Assembly: GCA_973895155.1 (NCBI GenBank)
Contig: OZ316897.1
Coordinates: 10,602,001 to 10,666,000, forward strand
Length of the DNA: 64,000 nt
Source: Marsupella aquatica
Taxonomy: Eukaryota > Marchantiophyta
Direction of reading: 5' to 3'
The translations under genes and the position numbers were made by a program. Under the pieces are notes generated by a model. The model searched no databases. It saw only the letters and a list, made by a program, of their open reading frames with translations, and was not told the DNA's origin. Of this stretch, positions 1 to 11,379 are shown in pieces (position 1 is the stretch's first letter; every line of letters starts with the position of its first letter).

Positions 1-20
1 AAAAATGGGCACTCATTACA

Positions 21-187
21 ACTTGAAGTTGAACAGAGTTTATTTCATTATGAGAAGGTTTATGGAAGCAATGGCACTCTCAAGTCAAATTTTCAGTTCA
101 TTCGACCAGAAAATTACTGAGTATGTCGTCGATCCAATGCTTTCACAAATTGTCTCATAGTCAAATAAACTCTGCTCAACTTCAAGT
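21..187. mobile_element. Foldback MITE-like element, copy A
   Basis: Two inverted arms of about 34 bp (21-54 and 154-187) enclose about 100 bp. The left arm begins ACTTGAAGTTGAACAGAG and the right arm is its near reverse complement. The same structure recurs at 1769-1936. No target duplication could be fixed, so the superfamily is unknown. Confidence 0.6.
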
Positions 188-264
188 AGCGCAGCTGCTA
201 CGGCCAATGACATTCATTTGCATGGGAACCGAGGCCAACGCCTCTACATTTGCCTACCCCCAAA

Positions 265-475
265 ATGGGCCCTGATTTCAACTTGAAGTTGAATAGAGTT
301 TTTTTTCATTATGAGAAGGTTTATTCAAGCAACGGCACTCTCAGGTCAAATTTTCAGGTCCTCCCGACTTTATTATTATTGAATATGTCGGTGCTCCGTT
401 GCGCGAATAAATCTTTTGATAGTGAAATGAACTGACCAATTACTGGAGTACGGCTGCTACGGCCTATGGCATTAA
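265..475. repeat. Related repeat copy with a divergent right half
   Basis: The left half repeats the sequence of copy A (arm, GAGAAGGTTTATTCAAGC, then the CTCAGGTCAAATTTTCAGG block). The right half differs and matches the copy at 1975-2200 instead (TGAAATGAACTGACCAATTA, then a CGGCTGCTACGGCC block). Two subfamilies of one repeat are therefore interleaved here. It has no coding content. Confidence 0.5.
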
Positions 476-492
476 TTTGCACAATTTCATGT

Positions 493-757
493 TTATATCC
501 TCTCCTTTCCGAATTCCAATTCGAGCTTGGACATCCTCTCGTCAGCTGGTCTCCCCCATTTCAGCTGCTCTTCACGTGAACCGAGATGGCAGCCTCTGGA
601 ATCCTCAAACCTATTTCATTTCAATGCATCATTCATAGTGTTTGAGGAATCCAAAGGCGTTGCCTTTGGTTCGCGTGAAGAGCAGCTGAAAGGGTAGAGA
701 CCAGCTGACGAGAGGATGTCCAAGCTCGAATTGGAATTCAAAAAGGAGAGGATATAA
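493..757. repeat. Long hairpin (118-bp arms, 29-bp loop)
   Basis: Positions 493-610 and 640-757 are reverse complements at about 86 percent by eye count, with a perfect 43-bp stretch (511-553 in the left arm). The loop is 611-639. A transcript would fold into a long nearly perfect duplex, so this may be a foldback MITE or a small-RNA precursor. Sequence on the right side (GGGTGA-CTTGA, TTCTCGACCA) recurs near 1615-1655 without the hairpin, which suggests an insertion. Confidence 0.75.
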
Positions 758-1768
758 TTGGGTGAACTTGACAAGCTTCTCGACCAATACTGACAGTGTA
801 TGATTGCATTCCATGGATAATTACATGATCATGTAGTGTAGTCCCTAAACTTGCAATTGGTGACAAGTGTGGGGAAAATAGATGTCATGAGAGTCAATAG
901 CACTGTGGACTCAGGTACTGATCCTTCTCTGAAATCATTTTTGAAAGTGATTATTCGCAATGGTTTCGACAATAAGTTGAGAATGATTTTGTAGAAGGAT
1001 GGGTACCTAAGTCCGATGTGTTCCCGTCTTTCATCATAATTTCCGCTATTGCTGTCTGTACATAGTCAGCATATTGTGGGTCTATAATCCTCATACCTAT
1101 TAATAATCATTCGAATAGTCAAATGGTTGTACTCTACGAAAGGAAGTACTTGTCTGTGTTATTCAATCTTGGGGCTCTGTTGCTTTCACATATATTTTCA
1201 TAGTGACAAAGTTAGATGTTTTTAGCGACTTGAAATTGGTGACTCTATTTTGCGTCTGCATATCAATTCGGTGACCGATCTTGCGGAATTCCTCTGACCC
1301 TGTCTGATCATCATCATGACATTGCTCTCCTTGGCCACCAATTGCTCGTACAATGAATTAATGTCATAGTAGCCGTACTCCATTAATTGGTTTCACGACC
1401 AGGTACTGAAAACAATTGCTAACATTTTTTCCAATTCTACTCACGCCTAGTTTATACCGTATAGACTACAGCGTACCATGGATAAGTGTACCATGGAGAA
1501 GTGCAGACGAAGTGAGAAAGGCTGTTCCTGCCTTGAGTATATCCATGTCTGAAAAAGAACAAACCTAAGGAAATATTTAATTAAGTTTTTTGGGAGCATT
1601 GCGTAAGATATAAACGGGTGAGCTTGAGAAGTTTCTCGACCATTAGTGAGTGTGTAACTGCAGGGTGATCATGTAGTCCCTCGGTAATATGGAAAATTCA
1701 TTTGTAACACCATGTTGCACAGGACTTGCCAACTCCTTCACCCATCCCCAAAATGGGCCCTCATTACA
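758..1768. other. Intergenic, no gene seen
   Basis: About 1 kb with no long reading frame and no recognised motif. The stretch 1612-1680 resembles 757-845, so part of it is an older duplication. Confidence 0.5.
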
Positions 1769-1936
1769 ACTTCAAGTTGAACGGGGTTTATTTGATTATG
1801 AGAAGGTCTTTCAAAGTACCTGCATTCTCAGTTCAAATTTTCTGGTCATCCCGACCAGAAAATTACTGATTATGTGGCCGATGTGTTCATTTCACAACTT
1901 CTCTCGTACTCAAATAAACTCTGCCCAACTTCAAGT
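1769..1936. mobile_element. Foldback MITE-like element, copy B
   Basis: Arms 1769-1802 and 1903-1936 are inverted repeats of the family seen at 21-187. As there, the left flank is a CAAAATGGGCCCTCATTACA block and the right flank a CAGCTGCTAC block, so the mobile or amplified unit may be larger than the foldback itself. Confidence 0.6.
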
Positions 1937-1974
1937 AGTGCAGCTGCTACAGTCAACGACATTCACCCACCCCA

Positions 1975-2200
1975 AAAATGGGCCCTCATTACAACTTGAA
2001 GTTCAACTAAGTTTATTTTATTATGATAAGGTTTATTCAAGCAATGACATTCTCAGGTCCAATAATCAGGTCCTCTCGACCTAATTATTATTGAATATGA
2101 CGTTGCTCTATTGTTGGACTAAATCTTCGCATAGTGAAATGAACTGACCAATTAATGGAGGGGGGTTGGTAGGGACTACGGCTGCTATGGCCAACGACAA
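1975..2200. repeat. Fourth copy of the foldback-family repeat
   Basis: It matches the 265-475 copy in both halves, including TTATTATTGAATATG and TGAAATGAACTGACCAATTA, and ends at a CTACGGCTGCTATGGCC block. It is a degenerate member with no gene. Confidence 0.5.
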
Positions 2201-2555
2201 GGTATCCCTAAACTTATTGTGTCTCTATGACATTCTCAAATGCAAATAGAAATAAATTATTCAATCATTGTACAATAATAAAAGGTACAACACACTGCAA
2301 GACAATACAATCATGTTACAAAAAATATAATTGTTTATAATTTTGTCTATGTCAGTTACGACAATATAAGAGTAGCAACACTTGATATTATCCTAATGGA
2401 AAGATGCTTCAAGGCTGTGAAGAGAAATTTTGTGCATTGTTGTCACGATTGTTGCGCAAAAGCGCATTCCACTCGTCTTGTTTGTTGCCCCAACTGAGTG
2501 GATCACGATTGTGTGACTGAACATTGTGCGACGTTTCTTGAAATGATGATATTCC

Positions 2556-5500
2556 TCAAAACCCACCAAGGCGAATAGGCCTGTTCGACGTATATGGATT
2601 CATGACACTTGGCCCTGCATATGCATTCAAGGGTGGACCTGCATGATGTTGCCAGTTTGCATGTGGGACGTTTGAAGTTTGACCTTCATGATTGTTGTAT
2701 CCATGAAAAAAGGTTGTTGTCCTTCCATCCGTCGGATGCCCTGCTGTGCCTATGCGTTGCTCGTCGAAATATGGTCTGCTTGTGTCCACATCATTTGCGA
2801 AGTTCGACCAAGGTGACCTTGGTTGGGAAGGCATCACAAAGTCTGTGTCCAATGATGCATCTTCGTCGTCTTGGATTTGCGATTCATCAATTGTAGGATA
2901 CATCTCCAAATCCATTTCATTCTCCCATTCCCCTGCATCAGTGATGTCTGTATCTGGTGGAATACGAGTCAAGAACTCACTATCCTTATCTAGTGAAAAT
3001 CCATGTAGCAATTCATCAGCATCATCAATTGTATCATAATCTTCAACATCTTCTTCACCAAGAGCCGCACGTGTTGCATTGTACTCTTCATTGCCGCACA
3101 ACTCCATGGAGACAGGGCTAGGTCTCGGGGGGTTGACTATCAAAAATCTTAGGAACCACGTGCGATCCAAAATAGGTATTTTTCATAGAAATTAGCTAAA
3201 TTTTAAAAAGCGTAGGAAGCAAAAGAAGGTATTATAGACCAATATTTATAGAATATTCTTTAATATATACCTTTTATAAAGTAAAATAGGTCATTAAAAT
3301 TGAAAGTAGAGAATGTTTTTGGAATATTCCCATTATAAAATAGGTGTGTTTATATTAGGCTAGGATCGCACGTGGTACCCCAAAATATACACTAAGTTAA
3401 CCCCCTGAGGGCTAGGTCCATCATTTGTTCTTCTTCTTTGGTCACAACGTTCATATATAAACGTATGCGGGTTTCAAATATTTGTTAGCCCTTTCTCTAC
3501 CCTCATGTTTGTAAATACAAACACCAAATCTTTTGCTCAATCATTTGTCAATCGATATTGGAATGTATAAATCCATACGAACTCCAGTTTCGCTCGCAAG
3601 CTAATGCGCACACTTTTTGGTGTAAGATTCTTCGCGCCAGGATTCTCAAATATTTATAATCTGCACCATATGCATGCCACCACTCTACTGGACTGACGTT
3701 ACCTATACTTGATTGGGCGGCTCCCATCGCTACTGATGTATTGGGAATTTTGTTTTGGGCGTCAATGGCTTGACTGTGGATGGTAGAAATAAGTTCTTTG
3801 ACGTCGCAATCGTGGTTGATCCCCTCCTTTACCTGTTGTTCTGAATATCTAGCAATGTATTCACTGAAACCCCTATAGAGTTCTGGATCTCCAGCAACAT
3901 CTATGTCCTCATCAAAAAACATTTGGGAATTGAGATATGTTGTCGCTAGCATAAAATCAGTGGTAAGAGTTTTTTTTAATCCAAATACATTTTTAGTATC
4001 TTTGGTTTCAATACCTCTGTTACCAATGGACAATCCTCCATGCTTGCTTTCAAAACATCAATCCCTCTTTTCAAACTCCAATACAACCAACCTGATTGCG
4101 GAGAATCACCATCAAATTCTCGCAACATCCTCACCAATGGAGTAAAGAATTTAACTGTATCCTTCACTTCAACCCAAAATGTATCTTGTTGTATCCAAAT
4201 TTTAAGTTCGTCTGCCTTTCCCCTCGTCATATGTCCAGCTGATTTTGGTCGCAATGGAAGTCTATCACGATAAGACTGCCAATTATCATCAATGGCCATC
4301 TGTTGTAAAGCTCCTCTTAGCTCCAACGCTCTTTGTGCAATTAGGAAATTGGTCGCAAATCTAGTTGCATTTGGATTCAACAGTTTTTTGTCAAGAGATT
4401 TTCTTGCAAATATTGCAGAAAGCTTTTGCAATGATGAAACTGCTTTTACTATCCACCTCAAGCGCTTAAAAATCTTTTGGAATGGATTCTGTCCAGCATC
4501 ATCTAGCACTACACGCTTGTGACCACACATATCCTCTAGCAGCAAATTAAACACGTGGGCAGCACACCAGCTCCAAGTGACATGAGGATACTTTTTTATG
4601 ACTACCTCATAACATGCTACGCGATTTGCGGGTGCTCCATCAGTTACGATTTGAATAATATGATCTGCACCAATATCCTCAATGTATTTCAACCACATCT
4701 TGCCAAGATATTTCCCATCTTTCTTGTCAGCTTGCGCAGCATTCCAACTATCCAAGAAGAAGTCACCTTTAGAAGTCAACAACATGACATTCATCAAAGG
4801 TTCTCTTCGGACATTTTCCCATCCATCCAAAGAAAGAGAATACCCATAAGGTTTTGCCTCCTTTAAAGTTTGCGTCATGTCCTTTGTGAGATCCTCCTTA
4901 CTGTCTTCCAATAATTTCAATCGCAAACTTCGCATCGTAGGTAGAGAGTAACCATTGACAATCCCTTTTGAAGTCTCTTTGACTGCTTCTCAAAAAAAGG
5001 GATTATTTAAAACATTGAATGGAATACCACTGGTGTAGAAAGCTTTTGCCCAAAGCTTATCCAAATTTGTTCTATTTGGAATTTGATAGATATCCATAAT
5101 TGGGTTAGGAAGATTTACTGGCCTATCTCCTTCCCTGACATGTGTATCATCCATGTCAACATAGTTTGACCCTCGTGTGGATGCTTGCGAATATGAACTT
5201 CCAACACTTGGCCTACGGCCTCTCACATCCCGCAAGATATGAGTTCCATCCCTTTGTTTGTACTTTAAGGTTAGTGGAACCTTTATCACATTGTACATTA
5301 TGTTGATGGCATCCAAATCGACGACACCATAGAGTTGCATGCAAGGGGGCGCATCCCCTTTTTGGATGTTTCCCATCAAATGCGCCTTTGCTCGTGTTGC
5401 ATGATGAGTAACATATGTTAAACAATACTTGCATCTTTGATAGATACGATTGACATCATGACATGTTGAAGGCGCATCACATCGTTCAAAATATCTCCAC

Positions 5501-5616
5501 ATTGGAGATTGTTTTGAAGGGTGTTCTTGCACACGAGTTGGACCAGGCCTGGGAGTAGTGGAATGATATCGAGTTTCATGCAAATCCTCTTCATCGGACA
5601 TTGTTACGACTCTCAA
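2556..5616 (-). pseudogene. hAT-superfamily transposase (DUF659 type), broken
   Basis: This is the decayed transposase of a hAT DNA transposon. Reading on the minus strand, residues near 60-82 form a BED-type zinc finger (CKYC followed by spaced histidines). Next come the DUF659/RNase H-like core, with LDGW and VTDGAPAN carrying the expected catalytic aspartates, and then WCAAHVFNLLLEDM. The C-terminal dimerisation region is recognisable from SPVEWWHAYG and LVFVFTNMR. Lesions: an in-frame TGA near 4990 (the reading frame continues on both sides), a frameshift near 4000, another near 3550, further stops before 3420, and a 284-bp MITE at 3125-3408. The tail (2556-3114) is acidic and then Asn/His/Gly-rich. 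Terminal inverted repeats and an 8-bp target duplication were not found. The family is clear; function is lost. Confidence 0.88.
3125..3408. mobile_element. Mutator-like MITE inside the hAT pseudogene
   Basis: A 284-bp non-coding element is flanked by the 10-bp direct repeat GGGCTAGGTC (3115-3124 and 3409-3418). Its ends are inverted: the left starts TCGGGGGGTTGAC, the right reverse-complemented starts TCAGGGGGTTAAC, and both contain CACGTGCGATC further in. Removing the element plus one repeat rejoins the hAT reading frame across the site, so the insertion is real. A target duplication of 9-10 bp points to the Mutator superfamily. Confidence 0.8.
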
Positions 5617-5691
5617 TGGTAAAAAAAATAAAAGGGTTGATTCTTTTGATTTTGTGGATATAACAAATATAGTACAATGGGTTACTTTGCT

Positions 5692-6030
5692 GAATTATCG
5701 CAGACTGGGCCTAAGCTCAAAGCATGCGCAGGAAAGTTTCCCAAATTCTTATATTTGTCAGCATCCCTACTTCAACCTATGTTATGTAATATCTATAACT
5801 TCACAATCGTTTATATTTCAAGTGAACATATGTATGAGAAATCGTGATACCCATATGAAATATCATAGACCGAGCCAAAGCTCTAAGCATATGCACATGG
5901 GTATCTCTTTACTTGCAAGTAGTTCACTTTCAAACAAAACAATGATGCAAAGTTGTTAAGGCGATATAAGGAACTTCTCGTACGAATTATCGCAGACCAA
6001 GCCGAGCTCAAAGCATGCTCGTACAAGAGT
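5692..6030. repeat. Threefold motif beside the hAT 5' end
   Basis: The block ATTATCGCAGACC..GCC..AGCTC.AAGCAT occurs at about 5692, 5863 and 5983, spaced 120-170 bp apart just upstream of the transposase start. Subterminal repeats that bind transposase are common in hAT elements, so this may be the element's 5' subterminal region. That role is inference. Confidence 0.4.
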
Positions 6031-6172
6031 TCCAATGTATCCCTCCGATTTCTCCCTAATGCTAAACCACAAGAGAGAGAAACACAATGAGATTTTGGAT
6101 TAGTGAAAAGGATTAGTGACTCCTACTTATACTAAACTATCTACTTCCTACCTCCTAAAGCTCTTAATCTTC

Positions 6173-6680
6173 TAACCCTAATCACGCCTCCCCTAACCCT
6201 AATCTCGCCCCCTAACCCTAATCCTGCCCCTAACTCTTCCTCGGCCGCCAATTCCCGAGCCCCGTCCCCGAACCCTGCACCCCGTTCCCCAAACCCCCTA
6301 CCCGAACCCCCTTCCCCGAACCCCCTACCCCGTTCCCCGTTCCCCGCATCCCCGAACCCCTTCAACCCGTACCCCCTTCCCCGAACCCCGCCCCCCCCTT
6401 CCCCAAATCCCACCCCCGGCCTCCCCTTCCCCGCCCCCCGTCCCGCTTCCCCGAATCCCGTCCCCCGGGCCCCCTTACCCCGACCGGCCCCTTTTCCCCG
6501 GCTACCGGGAAGGGTCCGGGCAGGGTCCGGGGAGGGTTCGGGGGGGAGGGTCCAGGGAGCGGGGGCTAGGGTCCGGGAAGGGCCCGGGAGTCCGGGTTCG
6601 GGTCAGGGGGAGTTCGGGTTCGGGTCCGGTGTGTTTGGGAGGAGTTCGCGAAAGGTCCGGGGAAGTCGGGGTTCATTCGG
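6173..6680. repeat. C-rich to G-rich strand-switch island
   Basis: From about 6173 to 6490 the plus strand is C-rich (CCCTAACCCTAAT-like words, then CCCCGAACCCC and CCGTTCCCC words). From about 6495 to 6680 it turns G-rich (GGGTCCGGGGAGGGTTCGG-like words). Runs of G occur on opposite strands in the two halves, so both strands could form G-quadruplexes and the halves could partly pair. The composition is unlike everything else in the window. No credible gene is present. Confidence 0.7.
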
Positions 6681-6780
6681 GAGAATCTTCATGAATATCC
6701 GTCAAATTGAGTATTTTCGGGCCATCATTTGACGATTTGATGTGCCCGGCAAGGCGTCAAGGTGCCCGTCAAGTTAAACC

Positions 6781-7940
6781 GGGCTCCCACTGGTGACAGG
6801 TAGAAAATGTACTCCTTACCCATCAGTGCTATACTCTCATATGTATAGGTTGTGGTGAGATGATGATGAAAATGAGAAACACCAGCTCTGCAAATTCCGT
6901 CCCTGGGCACATGTGAGGTCCAGCACCAAATGGCAAGAACGTGTATGGCCTAGGGGCGGCGTCGAATCGGTCTGCGTTTACTTAAGACTTTCAGGAGCAG
7001 AATGAGACTCAGGATTTGCATGAATGAAATTGTGCAGCGGGATCACTAACCAACCCTTCGGTATTAGGTGACCTTCATACTCTACATCACGACTAGCCTG
7101 CCTTGCGACAACAGGAGCGATTGAAAGAATTCTCTGTAATTCTTGAAACAACTTTTTAGTATAGATTATTTTGGACGTGTCTTCCCATGACAGTCTGGTT
7201 CTCTCTTTCGACTGATCGATGTTTCTAAGAATTTTCTGCTGCTCAGCCTGAACACAATCACGATAGACGTCTGGATTCTCGTTCAGATACTTGAGGGCCC
7301 ATGTAAGAAAAGTGGAGGTACTGTCAATAGCAGCAAAAAACAGTAAACAATATTATCAGCTATTGTATCGTCATCTAGAATGATGGGTCTCTTCTCCTCG
7401 CGCTTGAATACTCTCTTGAGAAGCTAGAAGAACTCCCAACATATTGGCTGCCTGAGTACCCTGTTGAGCCCTTCTCCTTATTATGAGTTCCTTGATGTAT
7501 TGCGACAAAGCCGCCTTTGCCTTCGTGCCTTTGTTAAAAGTTGTCCCGTGAAGATTCAATGGAAATGAACCCAAAGCCTTGTTCAAACGCTTGAAGTTTT
7601 CTTGCGCAGTCCTTCCTTGAGTGGAGCTCCATTTATGAAGAGAATAGTGTCGTTGAGGACAAATTTCGCGAACCCCGAAGTCGCTCCCAGTGTCGCAGGC
7701 TTGAGACAAGAGTTGAAAACGTTTCCATACCTGTCGACGTGTGAAAAGCGTTAATGCAGGATTAGTGGCAAAAGCAATTGATTCTCCTATAATAGGCCAA
7801 CCGAACGACGCTTGGGGAAGTTGAGCACCAGGCTTCGATGATGCAGACCAGCTCGGACTCCAATGTTGGAACAAAAGCAGAAGTACTGCACCCAAGACTG
7901 AGGGCAGAGCTATTGACCAAGCTAACACTGGATCCATCAA
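6781..7940 (-). pseudogene. Cytochrome P450 pseudogene, CYP85 clan
   Basis: A decayed paralogue of the intact P450 at 12056-13507. The N-terminus (MMDPVLAWSIALPS, then GWPIIGESIAFATNPAL) matches it closely. It then loses frame after NPAL and has a deletion of roughly 290 bp that removes about residues 108-200 of the intact protein. It regains similarity through ENFKRLNKALGSFPLNL to the region before the I-helix, and shifts frame again near 7370 and in the ExxR-to-haem part. The haem-loop codons can still be read in another frame around 6910-6950. Similarity stops at about 6781, where the 3' side gives way to unrelated GC-rich sequence. Like the intact copy it shows no introns. Confidence 0.9.
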
Positions 7941-8139
7941 TCACGTACGTCGGTACAGTAATATATCTACAGGACAACCCAGTCGAGACTGACACAATAG
8001 TTCGATCCCAGCACACACGCAAAATATGCTTACGGAGAAGGGTCAGTCCGTGTGAAGCCTGCCAAGTGCCAACGGAGGTGAACAAAGTAGCCCCGACAGT
8101 AGCTCCAAGCGAAGTCTTCGAAGACCTGTACTAGGCTCT

Positions 8140-9000
8140 AAGAGAGCACTCGTGTCAGCAGCAGTAGCTAGCGCGTGAGCATGAGAGAATTCTTGAGAGC
8201 CAGTATTAATAGTGATACCCCTTTTTGTTTTCAAAACGCTTCGTCCACGACAAGATTTAAAAGTAATCATGATCTCTCGCCTTTCTGTTTCCAAATTAAG
8301 CTGCGTCCAGCACAAGATTGGACAGTTGGTGGGCCAAGGCAACGACGATGGTGACTCAATTAAACACGTGCATACCGAGGTCAATGTATGACGGGCCAAC
8401 CACAAAGTGAAGTTGAATTCTAATAAGTCACCACCAGTTCTTCGTATGACTACTTAGAATCGTTCTGAACACAGGTAGAAGAGCAGAAATTCAATGAGAA
8501 TATTCGAGTATATAAGTGCAGTGAAATAGAGTGCCTCACAGAAGACAGACTCTGCCAAGAATGATCACCCCGACCACGCTAGGATTTAGTGTCCCTAAAT
8601 GCTCCGTAGAGCATGAAGACGATCCCGAGAAGTCGAGTTCAAATGGGTAACTTCGAAGAGTCGACACTGTGAAATTTCACTGAGGATAACTTCAGGCGTG
8701 TACAGCTTTGTCTATACACCGGTAGATCTAAATTTTGTCAATATAGACCCATGTCCCAAGTTTTCGTGTGTTTCAAATCATGATGTCTCATGAATATAAA
8801 ATCCACTGAGCATAACGTCAAAAGCGTACATGCGTTGCATACACCGATACATCCGACTCCTTTCAATATAGACACTTCAAATCGAATCACCTGAATATAG
8901 TACGTTTGGGATAAGTTTTTAGTTTATATACAATAAAGTCCTTTTTACATGTTTTCAGGGCATTGTGGGCACAATGCCCCATTGGAAACAGGGTTGAAAC
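8140..9000. repeat. Duplicated P450 5' flank (pseudogene copy)
   Basis: It matches 14850-16440 upstream of the intact P450. Shared blocks include CAGTAGCTAGC.CGTGAGCATG, CCAGCACAAGATT, ATGATCACC, TAGTGTCCCTAAATGC and CATGTTTTCA.GGCATT. The P450 pair therefore arose by duplication of genomic DNA that included upstream sequence. No independent gene is supported. Confidence 0.7.
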
Positions 9001-9049
9001 CGCGACTGTTCCCGAGTCTTAGTGAACAGCAGCAATTAAAGCAAAAAAA

Positions 9050-10340
9050 TTAATTTAATTTTTACTGCTCTGGAAATCCCTTGTAGGATCCCTTGATTTA
9101 TACTCGGATGAAGGCATGCAATTGGTGGCACTAAACTATCCAGCATAAAACTGACTATCAGTAATTCAGTATGTAACTACTGTAGTGTCTTAACCGCACA
9201 GCTACAGTAGCATGTAGCTTAAATTTGTACATAGCTCTAAACTGGGTGTAAAGACTCCCCTGCCTCTGCTACAGTCCTCCCCACATGAAGCCATGGTGCT
9301 GTATTTGAATAGTGGGCCATGGAGCACTGTATCTGAATAGTGCACCCGGGGTGGGGGTGTACTTAAGTTTTGACTATTATTTGTTTTCATTTTTTTGTAC
9401 TTGCAAAGCGTTGTGTTTGATAATATATGGGGGCTGTGTTCAAATGTTGCCTTTGTGTTTGAATCTTGGTGCCTGGGTGTATTTGATAATATATGGGCGC
9501 TTTGTTCAAATGTTGCCTTTGTGTTTGAAGATTGGTGCCTGGGGTGTATTTGACTTTTGACTTTTGACTATTATTTGTTTTCCTTTTCTTGTACTTGCAA
9601 AGCGTTGTCTTTGATAATGTATGGGCGCTGTGTTCAAATGTTGCCTTTGTGTTTGAATATTGGTGTTGTAATATCATTCATGAATTTAATTTGTACCATT
9701 TGTGTTCAAACAGTTTAAGGGCAAAACTCAAACACGTCATCCAACTCAAACACAATGGCCCGGACATTCTGTTAAATAGACATTGTATTCCAGTAAAACT
9801 GTTATTTTGTAAGAGTACCCAAAATTTCACATTTTTTAAAACAACCCCTTTGCGCTGTGTTTAAGGGAAGATGGTATAGAGGCTCCCTCTAGCTATCTTG
9901 CAACACATTTAATCAATCATACTGAACAATAGCAAAGCATGAAAGAAACGAGAAAATAAATGTATCATTGTTGGTCCGGGAGTCCCTTTTATGTATTGTT
10001 GGTGACATTTTCTTGCCTGCATTGCTACAAGTTAATCGGCCAAAAGCCAGATTAAGTAGAGTGCAGAAAACCAGCGACAATGGAGAATCAAACAGACAAG
10101 CAGAGACACCTACAGTAGATCTAATGGCAGAACTAGTAGCCTTATCAAAGAGGTACAAACCAACAACCGAGACTGGAGCAAAACCAACCCAAAGTACAAG
10201 TGAGCTTGGCCGGAGAGTAACGCCCATCAGTATCTCCACTCTGCTAGCTTACTCATTTCTCAAAGTAGACAGAGGTTTCGATCAAACACCCCCTCTTCAG
10301 GAAGCGTGAAGTGAGAACAGACAGTGCGCACAGCAGTAGT
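9050..10340. repeat. Rearranged copies of the P450 3' flank
   Basis: 9050-9290 resembles 11570-11760 and 11810-12030 (shared CTGGAAATCCCTTG, GATGAAGGCATGCA, CTCTAAACT.G). 9890-10340 resembles 11380-11560 (shared ATGGCAGAACTA, CCAACAACCGAG, GGAGAGTAAC.CCCAT). A 194-bp-period repeat (9368-9668) lies between them. I see no gene in the interval; short reading frames lack recognisable features. Confidence 0.55.
9368..9668. repeat. Nested tandem repeat, about 65-bp and 194-bp periods
   Basis: The block TTTTGACTATTATTTGTTTT starts at 9368 and 9562. Inside, TGATAAT(A/G)TATGGG plus TTCAAATGTTGCCTTTGTG occurs at about 9419, 9484 and 9612. A shorter repeat has been copied within a longer unit. It is non-coding. 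Confidence 0.75.
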
Positions 10341-11379
10341 CCAACATGGGCAAGCAATCAACGATCACTCATGCAATGTCGATACTGCAAGTGTGAGTTA
10401 GACGCACTAGGAGTAGCTCCGATTGCTGCAAGAGAGCTGTAGAAGGATATCACCTAGGATACGAGCTCAGCACCAGGATAACTTGAGTTTGGAGATTGAG
10501 ATGAAGCAGACGGGGAAGAAAACAGATGATGTAGATTCGGTCTGCCCCCTCTGAACAGGCTCAACTAGAGTCCTCTGAAGGGCGTCATCTTCACATTGAT
10601 TATGGAGGACTGAATGATGACAATTCGATGGTGCGGTGAAGGAGATATTACGCAGTAGAAGTAGCCAGGGCGAATCCCAGGTATACACATGGGCAGATGC
10701 AAATAGGCAAATCAGTCCGGACTTGCCACCAGGCCTTTTGAACATTGCCAGAAGCCTAACAATTTTTGACAAGATACTTTCCCGATCGATAGTGGTCACG
10801 TGTCAAATTCTTTTGGTGGTTCTTTTGAGCTTCAACTTCCTTTGAAAGGGGGGTTCTTAATAGGGGCGTTCGGACAGGTAGTAGAAAAAATTCATAAGGT
10901 GAACCTCCTGAGGTCGGAATATGAGCATTGGCAAGAGTTTGACTAAAAGAAAGATCCGAGAATCCCTCTAGTACCTTGAGAATGCTGGCCCTTAATTCTA
11001 GAGTCCACTCACTAGCAGACGTGCTATGCTTGATATCGATCAACTTCACTGCATTTCGCTTCTAGCACTTCATCATCTTCTTTAGCAAAATTATCAAAGA
11101 CTTTGGGTTCTTCAGCAACATCACCACCTTCCTGACAGACATGAACATTAGCTTCGGGACGAAACTGTCGCATACCCGCAGCCTTCAGCTGCATTTGAGA
11201 AATTTCTCATCGATTTTCTTGAGGGTCACAACCCGGGTCACAGAACCAGTGACCGGATTTACCACGTACAGTAGTTACAGGTGCCCACCGTGCAACCACG
11301 AGCGCCGGCATTGAAGCAAGGATTCCAAAAATTATACTCATGGACCTGAATCGCATCAACATGAGCTTGAAAACAGCCC
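10341..11379. other. Intergenic, one dispersed repeat
   Basis: No gene recognised. 10790-10920 matches 24355-24510 (shared TTTTGAGCTTC, CTTTTGAAAGG, AATAGGGGC, ATAAGGTGAA), so at least this part belongs to a dispersed family of unknown type. Confidence 0.45.

Noticed and set aside
2609-3039. Plus-strand frames opposite the hAT C-terminal region
   Set aside because: Antisense shadows of the acidic/His-rich hAT tail.
6173-6240. Interstitial telomere array
   Set aside because: Only a few CCCTAA-like words occur, mixed with other C-rich text; the usual plant unit CCCTAAA is not repeated in register.
8043-8405. 120-codon minus-strand frame upstream of the P450 pseudogene
   Set aside because: It lies in the duplicated 5' flank, is not preserved in the copy at 14.85-15.1 kb and has no domain.
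9913-10309. Frames of 108-113 codons on both strands
   Set aside because: They fall in rearranged P450 3'-flank copies and are not kept open in the related segment at 11.4 kb.
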